Shown one piece after another: positions 33,391 to 42,317 of a stretch of 64,000 nt of DNA. The position numbers and the translations under genes were made by a program. Positions within the stretch are counted from its first letter, which is position 1; each line of letters opens with the position of its first letter. The notes beneath the pieces were generated by a model that had not been told where the DNA came from, ran no database searches, and saw nothing but the letters and a program-made list of their open reading frames with translations. Source of the DNA: Cybelea sp963824595 (GTDB lineage: Bacteria; Vulcanimicrobiota; Vulcanimicrobiia; Vulcanimicrobiales; Vulcanimicrobiaceae); the NCBI GenBank assembly GCA_963824595.1, contig CAWGPY010000002.1:248001-312000 (forward strand), given 5' to 3'.

Positions 33391-34680
33391 CTACAGCTCT
33401 CCCTGGGGCCCCATCGCCTCGAGGCGCCGCTTGAGGTCGGCCAGGAAACCGCTGGCCACGTAGCCGTCAACCACGCGGTGATCGAGCGAGAGACACGAGT
33501 TCATCATGTGGCGAATCGCGATCGTGTCGTCGTCGCGCACGACGAGCTTCTTGACGACGGCCTCCATCGTCACGATTCCGGCTTGGCCGCCGGCGATGAT
33601 CGGCGCCGACGCCCACGAACCGTTGGCGCCGTTGTTGTTCACGGTGAACGTTCCGCCGGCCAGCTCGTCCACGCCCAGCTTCCCCTTGCGCGCCTTTTCG
33701 ATCAGCTCGCCGGCCGCGATCGCGAGGCCTTTGATCGACAGCTTGTCGGCGTGCTTGATCACCGGCACGACCAGGTTGGTGGGCAGCCCGATCGCGACGC
33801 CGACGTTCACCTCGTCGTTGACGTAGATTCCGGCCTGGCTCGAATCGGTCGGCGGCACGAATCGGGCGTTCATCAGCGGGAACGTCGCCAGCGATTGCAC
33901 CACAGCGCGAATGAAGAACGGAAGGAGCGTCAGTTTGTAACCGGTCTCGCGCTCGAAGCGGTCCTTCTCGCGCGAACGCCACTTCCACACGTCGGTGACG
34001 TCAATTTCCACCATCGACCAGGCGTGCGGCGCGGTGTGTTTGCTCTCCACCATGCGCTCCGCGATGATCCGCCGCGCCTGCGTGAGCTGCACGAGCGTGC
34101 CCGGAATCGGCTGCGCGTACGTCGAGGTCCGCGCCGCGCCCGGCGCAACCGGCGCCGCGGCCGGCGGCGGGGCAACCGGCGGGGGAGCGACGGCGCCGCC
34201 GCGCGCCGCCGCCAGAATGTCGTCGGCCGTCACGCGGCCGTTGGCGCCGCTGCCCTTGATCGTGCGGATGTCCACGTGATGCTCGCGAGCCAGGCGCCGT
34301 ACCGCCGGCGACGCTCCACGCGCCGCGCGTTCGGCCTCGGCACTCTCGGCAGTTCCGGCCTGCGCGCCGTTGCTCGAGGGCGGCGTCACGACCGGCTCGG
34401 GCCGCGCGGCGGGCGGCGCTTCGGGCGCGGCCGGCGCGGCTCCCAGCTCGTCAATGACGGCGATGGGCGTGCCCGTCGCCACGGTCTCGCCTTCCTTGAC
34501 GAGCAGCTCGCGAATCGTTCCGGTGACCGGCGAGGGAACGCCGGCGTTCACTTTATCGGTCGAGACCTCGACGAAGTCTTCGTATTTGTCCACGCTGTCG
34601 CCGACGCTCTTGAGCCACTGCGCGACCGTGCCTTCGGTCACCGTCTCCCCGAGTTGGGGCATCGTAATCGTCGTAGCCAT
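33391..34680 (-). CDS. bkdB: 2-oxoacid dehydrogenase E2 (dihydrolipoamide acyltransferase)
   Basis: A 429-residue core of a branched-chain 2-oxoacid or pyruvate dehydrogenase complex. The N-terminal lipoyl domain carries the lipoylated lysine K43 in EVSTDKVNAG. A peripheral-subunit-binding domain (SPAVRRLAREHHVDI, GSGANGRVTADDIL) and an Ala/Pro linker follow, and the catalytic domain ends with SLDHRVVDGY. ATG at 34680 shares one base with the E1-beta stop (TGATG). An E3 subunit is not in the window. The gene symbol assumes a branched-chain complex, suggested by the E1 types. Confidence 0.9.
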   Translation of the reverse strand: MATTITMPQLGETVTEGTVAQWLKSVGDSVDKYEDFVEVSTDKVNAGVPSPVTGTIRELLVKEGETVATGTPIAVIDELGAAPAAPEAPPAARPEPVVTPPSSNGAQAGTAESAEAERAARGASPAVRRLAREHHVDIRTIKGSGANGRVTADDILAAARGGAVAPPPVAPPPAAAPVAPGAARTSTYAQPIPGTLVQLTQARRIIAERMVESKHTAPHAWSMVEIDVTDVWKWRSREKDRFERETGYKLTLLPFFIRAVVQSLATFPLMNARFVPPTDSSQAGIYVNDEVNVGVAIGLPTNLVVPVIKHADKLSIKGLAIAAGELIEKARKGKLGVDELAGGTFTVNNNGANGSWASAPIIAGGQAGIVTMEAVVKKLVVRDDDTIAIRHMMNSCLSLDHRVVDGYVASGFLADLKRRLEAMGPQGEL

Positions 34681-35687
34681 CAGAACCGCACCATCTCCCG
34701 CATCGCGTCGGCCATTTGCGCCGGCGACGACATGAACGCTTCCTCGAGCGGCAGCGCGTAGCCCATCGCCGGCACGTCGGGTCCGCAGAGCCGCCGAACC
34801 GGAGCGTCGAGGTTGAAGAGCGCCTCCTCGGCGACCATCGCGCTGATCTCGGCGCCGATCCCGCCGAACTTATTGTCTTCGTGGACGATCAAGAGCTTGC
34901 GCGTCTTCTCGACGCTGGCCAGGATCGTCGTCTTGTCCATCGGCCGGATCGACCGCAGGTCGATCACCTCGACCGAGAGCCCGTCTCGCTCCAGCTGCTT
35001 CGCGGCCTCGAGCGCCCAGTGGACGTACAGCCCGTACGACACCACCGTCAGCTGCGTGCCTTCCTTCAATACGTTCGCCTTGCCCAACGGGATCGTGTAG
35101 TGGCCGTCGGGCACCTCGCCCTTGATGAGCCGGTAGGTCTTCTTGTGTTCGAGGAAGAGCACCGGGTCCGGGTCGTCAATCGCCGCGTTGAGCAAACCTT
35201 TGACGTCGGCGGGAAACGACGGGGCCACGATCTTGAGCCCGGGCACGTGGTAGAAGAGGGCCTCGACCGATACCGAGTGCGAGAGCGCGCCGCGCACGCC
35301 GCCGCCGTAGGGCGTGCGGATCACCATCGGACACGTGTACTCGCCGTTCGAGCGATAGCGAATCTTCGCCGCCTCGCCCACGATCTGGTTGAACGACGGA
35401 TAGATGAAGTCGGCAAACTGGATCTCGGCGATCGGGCGCAGGCCTTCCATCGCCATGCCGATCGCAATGCCCACGATGGACGCCTCCGCGATGGGCGTGT
35501 CAATGATGCGTTCGGGCCCGAACTCGTTGATGAAGTCCTTCGTGATGAGGAAGACGTTGCCGCGAGCGCCGACGTCCTCGCCGAGGATCAGCGTGCGGTC
35601 GTCGGTTTTGAGCGCTTCGTACAACGTCGCGCGTACCGCTTCGACGTTGTTCATCACGGTCGAGGTCGCGCTGCTCACGACTGCCAC
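34680..35687 (-). CDS. bkdAB: 2-oxoacid dehydrogenase E1 beta subunit
   Basis: About 335 residues, the beta half of the thiamine-diphosphate-dependent E1. Recognisable segments: LGEDVGARGNVF, RIIDTPIAEASIVGIAIGMA, PMVIRTPYGGGVRGALSHS, VEVIDLRSIRPMDKTT and VHEDNKFGG. Start is ambiguous. GTG at 35687 has AAGGAG 10 bases upstream; TTG at 35696 is too close to that site; ATG at 35654 begins at NNVEAV, where homology starts. It overlaps E1-alpha slightly. Confidence 0.92.
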   Translation of the reverse strand: MAVVSSATSTVMNNVEAVRATLYEALKTDDRTLILGEDVGARGNVFLITKDFINEFGPERIIDTPIAEASIVGIAIGMAMEGLRPIAEIQFADFIYPSFNQIVGEAAKIRYRSNGEYTCPMVIRTPYGGGVRGALSHSVSVEALFYHVPGLKIVAPSFPADVKGLLNAAIDDPDPVLFLEHKKTYRLIKGEVPDGHYTIPLGKANVLKEGTQLTVVSYGLYVHWALEAAKQLERDGLSVEVIDLRSIRPMDKTTILASVEKTRKLLIVHEDNKFGGIGAEISAMVAEEALFNLDAPVRRLCGPDVPAMGYALPLEEAFMSSPAQMADAMREMVRF

Positions 35688-36703
35688 GGTTGCCAAGCTC
35701 CTTCATGGACGTGGAGGTAGAGGTCGGCCGCACTGGGATAGGGCTGCGCCTCGGCCGCGTCGGTCGCCTCGTTCGTCTCGCGCAAGACGTCTTTACGCAT
35801 CGCCTCGACGTCGCTGGGAGTCACGATGCCGTGCTCTACGAGCGCCGCCTCGAAGGCGGGCACCGGATCTTGCTTGCGGCGCTCCGTCACGGCTTCGCGC
35901 GTGCGATACGTCATGTCGTTGTCGTCCGTCGAGTGCGCCAGATACCGGTAGCACGTGCCTTCGACGAGCGTCGGGCCGCCGCCGGAACGCGCGCGGTCCA
36001 TCGCCTCCTTGACGACGGCGTAGGTCTCGATCGGGTCGAAGCCGTTGAAGCGCCGCCCGGGCATGCCGTAACCCTCGGCGCGCTTCCAAATCTCCGGCTG
36101 CGCCATCTGCTTGTCGATCGGCGTCGAGATGGCCCATTCGTTGTTCTCGACGAGCATGACGAACGGCAGTTTGTGTACGGCCGCGAAGTTCATGGACTCG
36201 TGCCACTCGCCTTCGCTGGTCGTGCCGTCGCCGCAGGTGGCGAGCACCGCCCGGCCGCCGTCGCCGCGATACTTCAGCGCGTACGCCGCGCCGACCGCGT
36301 GCGGCAGATGCGCCGCCAGGATTGACGAGAACGACATCAGCCCGGCCTCTTTCGAGGAGTAATGGTTGGGGAACTGGCGCCCGCCGTTGTGGTCGGCGGC
36401 GCGCGCGAAGATCGAGAGCATGATCTCGTAGGGCGTCAACCCGATGCCGAGGCAGAGCCCGAGATCGCGATAGTACGGCGCCAGAATGTCGCTGCCGCGG
36501 TTGAAGGCCATTGCCGCGCCGGCCTGCAGCGCCTCGTGGCCCTCGCTGCCGAGCGCGAACGGAACCTTTCCCTGCCGGTTGAGCTGAAATCCGCGATTGT
36601 CGAGCTGCCGCTGCAGCAGCATGTTGCGAAAGATCGCGCGCAGCCGATCGTCGTCGAGACCGTGGCGCTCGAGCCTGCCGCTCGCGATGCCGGTGCTAGC
36701 CAT
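35675..36703 (-). CDS. bkdAA: 2-oxoacid dehydrogenase E1 alpha subunit (first copy)
   Basis: A 342-residue alpha subunit. The thiamine-diphosphate motif is GDGTTSEGEWHESMNFAAVH through VENNEWAIS, and the phosphorylation-loop region shows YRYLAHSTDDND, as in branched-chain-type E1 alpha. It lies next to E1-beta and E2, so it should be the main partner. ATG start at 36703, 15 bases after a closely related second E1-alpha. Confidence 0.92.
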   Translation of the reverse strand: MASTGIASGRLERHGLDDDRLRAIFRNMLLQRQLDNRGFQLNRQGKVPFALGSEGHEALQAGAAMAFNRGSDILAPYYRDLGLCLGIGLTPYEIMLSIFARAADHNGGRQFPNHYSSKEAGLMSFSSILAAHLPHAVGAAYALKYRGDGGRAVLATCGDGTTSEGEWHESMNFAAVHKLPFVMLVENNEWAISTPIDKQMAQPEIWKRAEGYGMPGRRFNGFDPIETYAVVKEAMDRARSGGGPTLVEGTCYRYLAHSTDDNDMTYRTREAVTERRKQDPVPAFEAALVEHGIVTPSDVEAMRKDVLRETNEATDAAEAQPYPSAADLYLHVHEGAWQPWQS

Positions 36704-36718
36704 CCTTCACCCCGCTTT

Positions 36719-37756
36719 TCAGGCCCACGGGCTCCAGCTCTCCGCGTAGACCCGCTCGTAGAGATCGCGTGCCGCCGGATAGGCCATCGCTTCGGCCCGG
36801 TCCGTGGCATCGTTGGTTTCTTCGAGGACGGAACGCTTTAACGCTTCCGCGCCCTCGGCGGTCAGGACGGCCCGTTCGGCCAGCAGCCGCTCGAAGCAGG
36901 GCACCGGATCGTCGCGCCTGCGCGCCTCGACCTCCTCGCGCGACCGGTAGCTGCGATCGTCGTCGTCCGTGGTGTGCGCGAGGAAGCGGTAGCACTTGGC
37001 CTCCACGAGGGTGGGGCCGCCGCCCGACCGCGCGCGGGTCAGCGCCTCGCCGACCGCGGCGTAGCACGCGATGGGATCCATGCCGTCAACCACCGCGCCC
37101 GGCAGCCCGTACCCCTCGGCGCGCTTGTACACGTCGGGCTGTCCCATCTGCTTGGAGAGCGGTGTGGAGATCGCCCACTCGTTGTTCTCGCACAGAAAGA
37201 CCACCGGCAGTTTGTGGACGGCCGCAAAGTTGATGGACTCGTGCCACTCGCCTTCGCTCGTCGCGCCGTCGCCGAACGTGGTGAGGACCGCGCGTCCGCG
37301 CTCGCCGCGCAGCTGCAGCGCGTACGCCGCTCCAACGGCGTGCGGCAGCTGCGCCGCGATCACCGAGCTGATCGTGTGGAAGCCGAGGCGGCGGCTCGCG
37401 TAGTGGTGCGGAAACTGCCGGCCGCCCGAGTGATCGGCGGCGCGTCCGAAGAGCGAGAGCAGCACCTCGTACGGCGTGACGCCGATTCCGAGCGCGAGAC
37501 CGAGGTCGCGGTAGTAGGGAACGAGGATGTCTTTGCCGCGCTCGAACGCCATGGCGGCGCCGGCCTGCACGCCCTCGTGCCCCTCGCTCGCCGACGCGAA
37601 CGGGATCTTGCCCTGGCGATTCAGCTGGAACCCGCGGTTCTCGAGGGTGCGCTGCATCACCATCGTGCGAAACATCGCTACGAGCTGTTCGTCGCTCAGT
37701 CCGCGGCGCTCGAAGGCCGGCTCGGCCTGCGACGCGCCCTTCTGCTTGACGGCCAC
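36719..37756 (-). CDS. 2-oxoacid dehydrogenase E1 alpha subunit (second, tandem copy)
   Basis: A 345-residue paralogue of the following gene, closely similar along its whole length (FQLNRQGKIPFASASEGHEG versus FQLNRQGKVPFALGSEGHEA). The thiamine-diphosphate motif GDGATSEGEWHESINFAAVH and CENNEWAIS is intact, so it is probably active. I use GTG at 37756; the longer frame adds unrelated residues. As there is only one E1-beta and one E2, the two alphas may compete for the same complex with different substrates. First gene of the 13-gene minus-strand run. Confidence 0.9.
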   Translation of the reverse strand: MAVKQKGASQAEPAFERRGLSDEQLVAMFRTMVMQRTLENRGFQLNRQGKIPFASASEGHEGVQAGAAMAFERGKDILVPYYRDLGLALGIGVTPYEVLLSLFGRAADHSGGRQFPHHYASRRLGFHTISSVIAAQLPHAVGAAYALQLRGERGRAVLTTFGDGATSEGEWHESINFAAVHKLPVVFLCENNEWAISTPLSKQMGQPDVYKRAEGYGLPGAVVDGMDPIACYAAVGEALTRARSGGGPTLVEAKCYRFLAHTTDDDDRSYRSREEVEARRRDDPVPCFERLLAERAVLTAEGAEALKRSVLEETNDATDRAEAMAYPAARDLYERVYAESWSPWA

Positions 37757-37834
37757 CAACCGTAGTCGCTCGCGCCCGCGGCCAAATCCTGCGGCCGGAG
37801 GTAGCGGGAGGCCGCTCGACCAAAAGACGAGGCC

Positions 37835-38578
37835 ATGTCGCATCGGGGCGCGGCGTCGCTTTTGGCGCTCGCATGGATTGTCGCGCCGGCACGTGCTGCC
37901 GACAAACCGGGCGTGGCCTGGAAGTTCGACAACCCGTTCTGCGGGGTCGTCGCGCGCATGGGGCCGTTTTCAAAGGGAGCCGGCTACGGCCTCACGCTCG
38001 CTGCCGACGGCGGATCCGCGGTCGACGCTCACGTGACGGTGATCGGCGCGACGGATGCATACGACGTGCACGTGAAGGCGGCGCTCAACGGGCCGCCGGA
38101 GGACCGGGAGTCGCTCCCGGTGGTCGTTGACGTTCCGCGTGATGCGAAGGCGGCCTACTATTACGTTGACTCCTACGCGATCGATGGAGGAGCGAACACG
38201 TCGTGCCCCTCCTATGTTTCCGGCGTCGGCGACGCGGTCATCCAGGGAGAACCGGGTAATGCCCCGACGATCGCAGCTCAGCACCTGCAAGCGCTGGGTC
38301 CGTTGCAATGCGGAAGCGTTTACACCGGTCCTGGCATGCACGGTCAGCTGCAGACGGCGGTCGGCGTCTACGGCGGCAAGCCGCTTACCGTCGTCGGGCG
38401 AGCGTACCTCGACTCGAACGGCCGCAGCGTGCGCGAGGAAATCGTGCGTACCAGCGGCGTCGAGGGATTCGATCGGTTCATGCTCGGCGCGCTGCACGAG
38501 CACGAGTTCACGCCCGCGAAGTTCCTGTGCACGCCCGTCGTCGGCACCATCGACGTGGAGGTGAAATACTTCCCGTGA
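37835..38578 (+). CDS. exported protein with TonB C-terminal-like domain
   Basis: A 247-residue protein with a signal peptide (SLLALAWIVAPARAADK). The N-terminal 145 residues are unrecognised and contain paired cysteines. The last 80 residues (VVGRAYLDSNGRSVREEIVR, GFDRFMLGALHEHEFTPAKF, VGTIDVEVKYFP) follow the TonB C-terminal domain pattern, in which a new residue position and a variable strand precede RFxPA. It has no N-terminal anchor like true TonB, so it may be a periplasmic binding module. Its stop overlaps the next gene (GTGA). Confidence 0.6.
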   Translation: MSHRGAASLLALAWIVAPARAADKPGVAWKFDNPFCGVVARMGPFSKGAGYGLTLAADGGSAVDAHVTVIGATDAYDVHVKAALNGPPEDRESLPVVVDVPRDAKAAYYYVDSYAIDGGANTSCPSYVSGVGDAVIQGEPGNAPTIAAQHLQALGPLQCGSVYTGPGMHGQLQTAVGVYGGKPLTVVGRAYLDSNGRSVREEIVRTSGVEGFDRFMLGALHEHEFTPAKFLCTPVVGTIDVEVKYFP

Positions 38579-39720
38579 CGCCGGTTCGAGAGCTGGTCGA
38601 TTACCGGCGCCACTTTCACTCGCATCCCGAGTTGTCGCTCGTGGAGTTCGAGACGGCGAAGTTCATCGAGCGCGAGCTGCGCGCCGCCGGCTTCGACGAG
38701 ATCCGAACCGGCATCGGCGGCACCGGCGTGCTCGCGACGCTGCGCGGCGGGAAGCCAGGTCCGGTGACGCTGCTGCGCGCCGACATGGACGCGCTGCCGG
38801 TGCGCGAGCTCAACGACGTGCCGTACCGCTCGGTGGCCGACGGCGTGATGCACGCGTGCGGTCACGACGGTCACATGGCGATGCTGCTCTCTGCGGCGCG
38901 CGCGCTGCAGCGCCGCCGCGACGAGGTCGGCGGCACGCTCGTCTTCTGCTTCCAGCCCGGCGAAGAGGGCCACTCCGGCAACAAGCTGATGATTGACGAC
39001 GGGGCGCTGGAGAACCCGCACGTCGACCGGACGTTCGCGCTGCACCTGTATAGCGGACTCGAGGCCGGCAAGATCGGGATCCGCGACGGCCCGTTCTTCT
39101 CGTCGTCGGATCGCTTCGACATCGAGCTGATCGGCCAGGGCGGCCACGGCGCGATGCCCGAGAAGGCGGTGGATCCGATCGTCGGCGCGGCGCAGCTCGT
39201 GTCGCTGCTGCAGACGATCGCCAGCCGCGAGGTCGCGGCGTCGCACCCGGTGGTGGTCACCGTCGGCTCGCTCCACTCCGGCACCACCTTCAACGTCATC
39301 CCCGAGCGGGCGCAGATGCAAGGCACCGTCCGGGCGTTCGACGACGCCGTGCGCACGTCGCTGCCCGAGCAGATCGAGCGTCTCGTCGCGGGACTCTGCG
39401 CGGCGATGCGTCTCGACTACGCGTTCGACTACAAGTGGGTCTATCCGCCGACCGTCAACGATCGCGCGACGAACGACGTCGTGCGCCAGGTCGCGCGCGG
39501 GCTGCCGGCCCCGAACGAGGTCGTCGACCCGCACCCCATCGTCATGTGGTCCGAAGATATGTCGTTCATGCAGCAGCAGCGCCCGGGCGCGTACTTCCTG
39601 GTCGGCGCGCGCGGCAGCGACATCGGCCTCGAGCCGCATCACAGCGCGCGCTTCGACATTGACGAACGCGCGCTCGCCGTCGGCTTCGACATGCTCGTCG
39701 GGCTGGGGCTGCACGGCTGA
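38575..39720 (+). CDS. M20-family amidohydrolase (HipO/IAA-amino acid hydrolase type)
   Basis: A 381-residue dinuclear metal hydrolase that probably cleaves N-acyl amino acids. Metal motifs: LRADMDALPV, HACGHDGHMAML, QPGEEGHSG, LHLYSG, and the C-terminal PHHSARFDIDE. RRHFHSHPELSLVEFET at the N-terminus is characteristic. GTG at 38575 overlaps the upstream stop by 4 bases; a longer in-frame extension overlapping the upstream gene is non-homologous. One base separates it from the next gene. Confidence 0.92.
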   Translation: MTPVRELVDYRRHFHSHPELSLVEFETAKFIERELRAAGFDEIRTGIGGTGVLATLRGGKPGPVTLLRADMDALPVRELNDVPYRSVADGVMHACGHDGHMAMLLSAARALQRRRDEVGGTLVFCFQPGEEGHSGNKLMIDDGALENPHVDRTFALHLYSGLEAGKIGIRDGPFFSSSDRFDIELIGQGGHGAMPEKAVDPIVGAAQLVSLLQTIASREVAASHPVVVTVGSLHSGTTFNVIPERAQMQGTVRAFDDAVRTSLPEQIERLVAGLCAAMRLDYAFDYKWVYPPTVNDRATNDVVRQVARGLPAPNEVVDPHPIVMWSEDMSFMQQQRPGAYFLVGARGSDIGLEPHHSARFDIDERALAVGFDMLVGLGLHG

Positions 39721-39721
39721 C

Positions 39722-40957
39722 GTGTCGTCTTCCGAATGCCGCCGCTACGTCATCATCGGCAACGGCTTTGCGGGCACCACCGCGGCCGAACAGCTGCGCA
39801 AGCACGATTCGTCGTGCGAGATCGTGCTCTTCGGCGACGAGCCCTACACGCTCTACAACCGCATCTCGCTGCCGCCGATGCTGCGCAGGCAGATCCCCGA
39901 GGCCAAGGTGATGATTCGCAACGTCGCGTGGCACGAGGAGCATCGCATCGAGCTGAGGCTGAACACACGCGTCGAGCGCATCGTGCCCGAGGAGCGCGTG
40001 GTGACCGCGGGCGGTGCGTCGTATCCCTACGATGCGCTGCTGATCGCCACCGGCGGGCGCCCGAACCCCACCGGCAAACCCGGCGCGGAGGGCGCCGCGA
40101 ACCTGTTTCCGTTTCAATATCTCGACGACACCCGGGCGATCTCCGAGCAGATCGACCGCAGCCGCGTGGGCGTGGCCATCGGCGGCTCCTTCATCGCCTA
40201 CGAGCTTGCCGAGGCGTTCGCGTCGCGCGGGCTGGAGACGCACTGGGTGATGCGCGGGCCGCGCGGCCTGCACCGGATCATCGACGAAGACGCCGGCGCG
40301 CTGCTGCACGAGGCGGCCGCGGCCGACGGCGTGTACATGCATTACGGCGAAGAGGTCGAGGAGTTCGTACGCTCCAACGGTGCGGTCGCGAAAGTGCGCA
40401 CCAACGCGGGTGAGATCGCGGCGGAGTGCTACGCCTACGGGTTCGGCCTCACGATGAACACGGAGCTCTGCGACGGCTCGGGCATCGAGACCAGCAAGAA
40501 CGGCATCCTGTGCGACGACCATCTCGAGACCAACGTCAAGGGCATCTATGCGGCCGGCGACGTGGCCGACTTCTACGACCCGATTCTCGAGATTCGCTAT
40601 CGCATGGGAACGTGGAACAACGCCGGCGCGCACGGGAAGGTCGTCGCACTCAACATGATGGGCGGCAGCGAGAAGTACCACGACGTGCCCGAGTACTCGT
40701 CGCTGCTCTTCAAAGGCCAGACGATCACGCAGTTCGGGCTCGGCACCGACCTGCGGCCGGAGCTGGAGATCGCCCGTAAGATCGATCGCGAGAAGAAGTG
40801 GTATCGCGCCCTATTCTTCTGGGAGGAGCGCCTCGTCGGCGGGCTCATGCTGGGCAAGGGCAACCGTGCGGGCAAACGCAAGTACGTCGAGGCGATCAAG
40901 TCGAAGCAGCGCTTTCCCAAACCGGAATGGCACGCCATGCTCGACTGGACGGCTTAA
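39722..40957 (+). CDS. FAD-dependent pyridine nucleotide-disulphide oxidoreductase family protein
   Basis: A 411-residue flavoprotein of the NirB/rubredoxin-reductase-like group. GNGFAGTTAAEQL is the N-terminal FAD motif, VGVAIGGSFIAYELAE the NAD(P) motif and GIYAAGDVADFYD the second FAD motif. No CxxxxC redox pair is visible, which fits ferredoxin- or rubredoxin-reductase types rather than disulphide reductases. The C-terminal 100 residues (YRALFFWEERLVGGLMLG) match the small domain of this group. Electron acceptor unknown. GTG start at 39722, immediately after the amidohydrolase. Confidence 0.85.
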   Translation: MSSSECRRYVIIGNGFAGTTAAEQLRKHDSSCEIVLFGDEPYTLYNRISLPPMLRRQIPEAKVMIRNVAWHEEHRIELRLNTRVERIVPEERVVTAGGASYPYDALLIATGGRPNPTGKPGAEGAANLFPFQYLDDTRAISEQIDRSRVGVAIGGSFIAYELAEAFASRGLETHWVMRGPRGLHRIIDEDAGALLHEAAAADGVYMHYGEEVEEFVRSNGAVAKVRTNAGEIAAECYAYGFGLTMNTELCDGSGIETSKNGILCDDHLETNVKGIYAAGDVADFYDPILEIRYRMGTWNNAGAHGKVVALNMMGGSEKYHDVPEYSSLLFKGQTITQFGLGTDLRPELEIARKIDREKKWYRALFFWEERLVGGLMLGKGNRAGKRKYVEAIKSKQRFPKPEWHAMLDWTA

Positions 40958-40970
40958 GGAAGGAACACCC

Positions 40971-42179
40971 GTGATACGATCCATGCAGCTCGGAGCGCTC
41001 CTCGCAACGCTCGCGGTCGCGGCTTGCAGCGGCGCCGCTACCAATCCGTCCGGGAACGGGGGCGCGTCGCAGACGCAGGCGCGCGCCGTGCCTACGTGGC
41101 AGGCGAAGGGTCTCGCGCTGCCCGCCTGTCCGCAAGTCGTCGGAAAGCCGGCGTGCTACGCGCTCGTTGCGTCGAAGAGCGGCATCAGTCCGGCCGTCGC
41201 CGGCTGGGCGCCGGCCGACTTCCAGGCTCGCTACAATCTGCCGTCGAGCACCAAGGGCTCGGGACAGATCGTCGCGATCGTCGATGCATTCGACAACCCG
41301 GACGTCACCTCCGACCTGGCAACGTATCGCACGAACTTCGGCCTCGGGACGGCGAACTTCACCAAATACAACCAGACCGGACAGACCAGCAACTATCCTC
41401 AGGGCGACGTTGGCTGGGGCGTCGAGATCGACCTCGACGTGGAAATGGTCTCGGCCGTCTGCCCGAAGTGCACCATCTATCTCGTCGAGGCCAACTCGAA
41501 TAATTCGAACGACCTCGACGCGGCCGAGGCCGAGGCCGTGAAGCTCGGCGCGCACATAACGAGCAACAGCTGGGGATGCTACCAGTCGAACGACTGCGAC
41601 GACCCGTCCGACTTCGACACGCCGGGAGTCACGTACGTCGCGGCGTCGGGCGACGCCGGTTACAACGAGAACGGCAGCCCCGAGTCGCTCGCGTCCGTGG
41701 TCGCGGTCGGCGGCACGGTGATGTCGAAGAGCGGCTCGACCTACAGCGAGACCGTGTGGGACGGCGCGGGCGGCGGCTGCTCGAACAACGGCGGCGGCAC
41801 GGGCGTGACGAAGCCGTCGTGGCAACACGATCCGGGCTGCGCGTATCGCACCGACACGGACGTCTCCGCGGTCGCGTGGCAAGTCGCCGAGTACGACAGC
41901 TACGCCTACGGCGGCTGGTTTACGGTGGGCGGCACGAGCGCCGCGTCGCCGCTGATCGCCGGCGTCTACGGTCTCGCGGGCAACGCCGGCCGGCAGCACG
42001 CCGCTGCGAAGATCTGGAAGTTGAAGAAGCGCAGGCTGAAGCACGATCTCAACGACATCACGTCCGGCAGCGACGGCACCTGCGGCGGCAGCTACCTCTG
42101 CACGGCGGGCACGGGACAGTATAAGTCCTACTCCGGGCCGACGGGCTTCGGCACGCCCAACGGTTTGGGCGCCTTCTAA
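40971..42179 (+). CDS. sedolisin-type (S53) serine-carboxyl peptidase lipoprotein
   Basis: A 402-residue exported protease. A signal peptide with lipobox-like VAAC at about residue 18 is followed by a short linker and then the S53 catalytic domain, beginning near YNLPSSTKGSG. Glu and Asp of the triad are in WGVEIDLDVEM, the oxyanion Asp in AASGDAGYNE, and the nucleophile Ser in VGGTSAASPLIAGV. The long N-terminal activation domain of classical sedolisins is missing. Many cysteines (CPQ, CPKC, CYQSNDC) suggest disulphides. GTG at 40971 with AGGAAGGA upstream; a strong hairpin follows. Confidence 0.85.
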   Translation: MIRSMQLGALLATLAVAACSGAATNPSGNGGASQTQARAVPTWQAKGLALPACPQVVGKPACYALVASKSGISPAVAGWAPADFQARYNLPSSTKGSGQIVAIVDAFDNPDVTSDLATYRTNFGLGTANFTKYNQTGQTSNYPQGDVGWGVEIDLDVEMVSAVCPKCTIYLVEANSNNSNDLDAAEAEAVKLGAHITSNSWGCYQSNDCDDPSDFDTPGVTYVAASGDAGYNENGSPESLASVVAVGGTVMSKSGSTYSETVWDGAGGGCSNNGGGTGVTKPSWQHDPGCAYRTDTDVSAVAWQVAEYDSYAYGGWFTVGGTSAASPLIAGVYGLAGNAGRQHAAAKIWKLKKRRLKHDLNDITSGSDGTCGGSYLCTAGTGQYKSYSGPTGFGTPNGLGAF

Positions 42180-42192
42180 CCTCGCCGTGCGC

Positions 42193-42233
42193 GGGCGCGG
42201 CCGCCTGCCTGCTTTGGCGGCGCCGCGCCCGTT
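42193..42233 (+). terminator. hairpin after the sedolisin gene
   Basis: GGGCGCGGCCGCC and GGCGGCGCCGCGCCC pair over 13 bases with a 2-base bulge around a TGCCTGCTTT loop, followed by GTTT. It is 13 bases after the stop codon, a plausible intrinsic terminator with a weak T-tract. Confidence 0.6.
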
Positions 42234-42261
42234 TGCATCCGTACGCCTCGCGAGTTACACT
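42233..42261 (+). promoter_or_regulatory. candidate promoter for the gene at 42318
   Basis: TTGCAT (42233-42238) and TACACT (42256-42261) are 17 bases apart, matching the sigma-70 consensus at 3/6 and 4/6 positions. Directly downstream of a terminator and about 50 bases before the next start. Confidence 0.4.
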
Positions 42262-42317
42262 ACGGTCAAAGCGAGCAATCGTGAGCCTTTTGGCGCAGCT
42301 CGGAGGCGTGGAGGCTT

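Noticed and set aside
37757..37834. Possible second promoter structure between E1-alpha 2 and the TonB-C-like gene
   Set aside because: The 78-base gap is divergent and must hold promoters, but no -35/-10 pair stood out above background.
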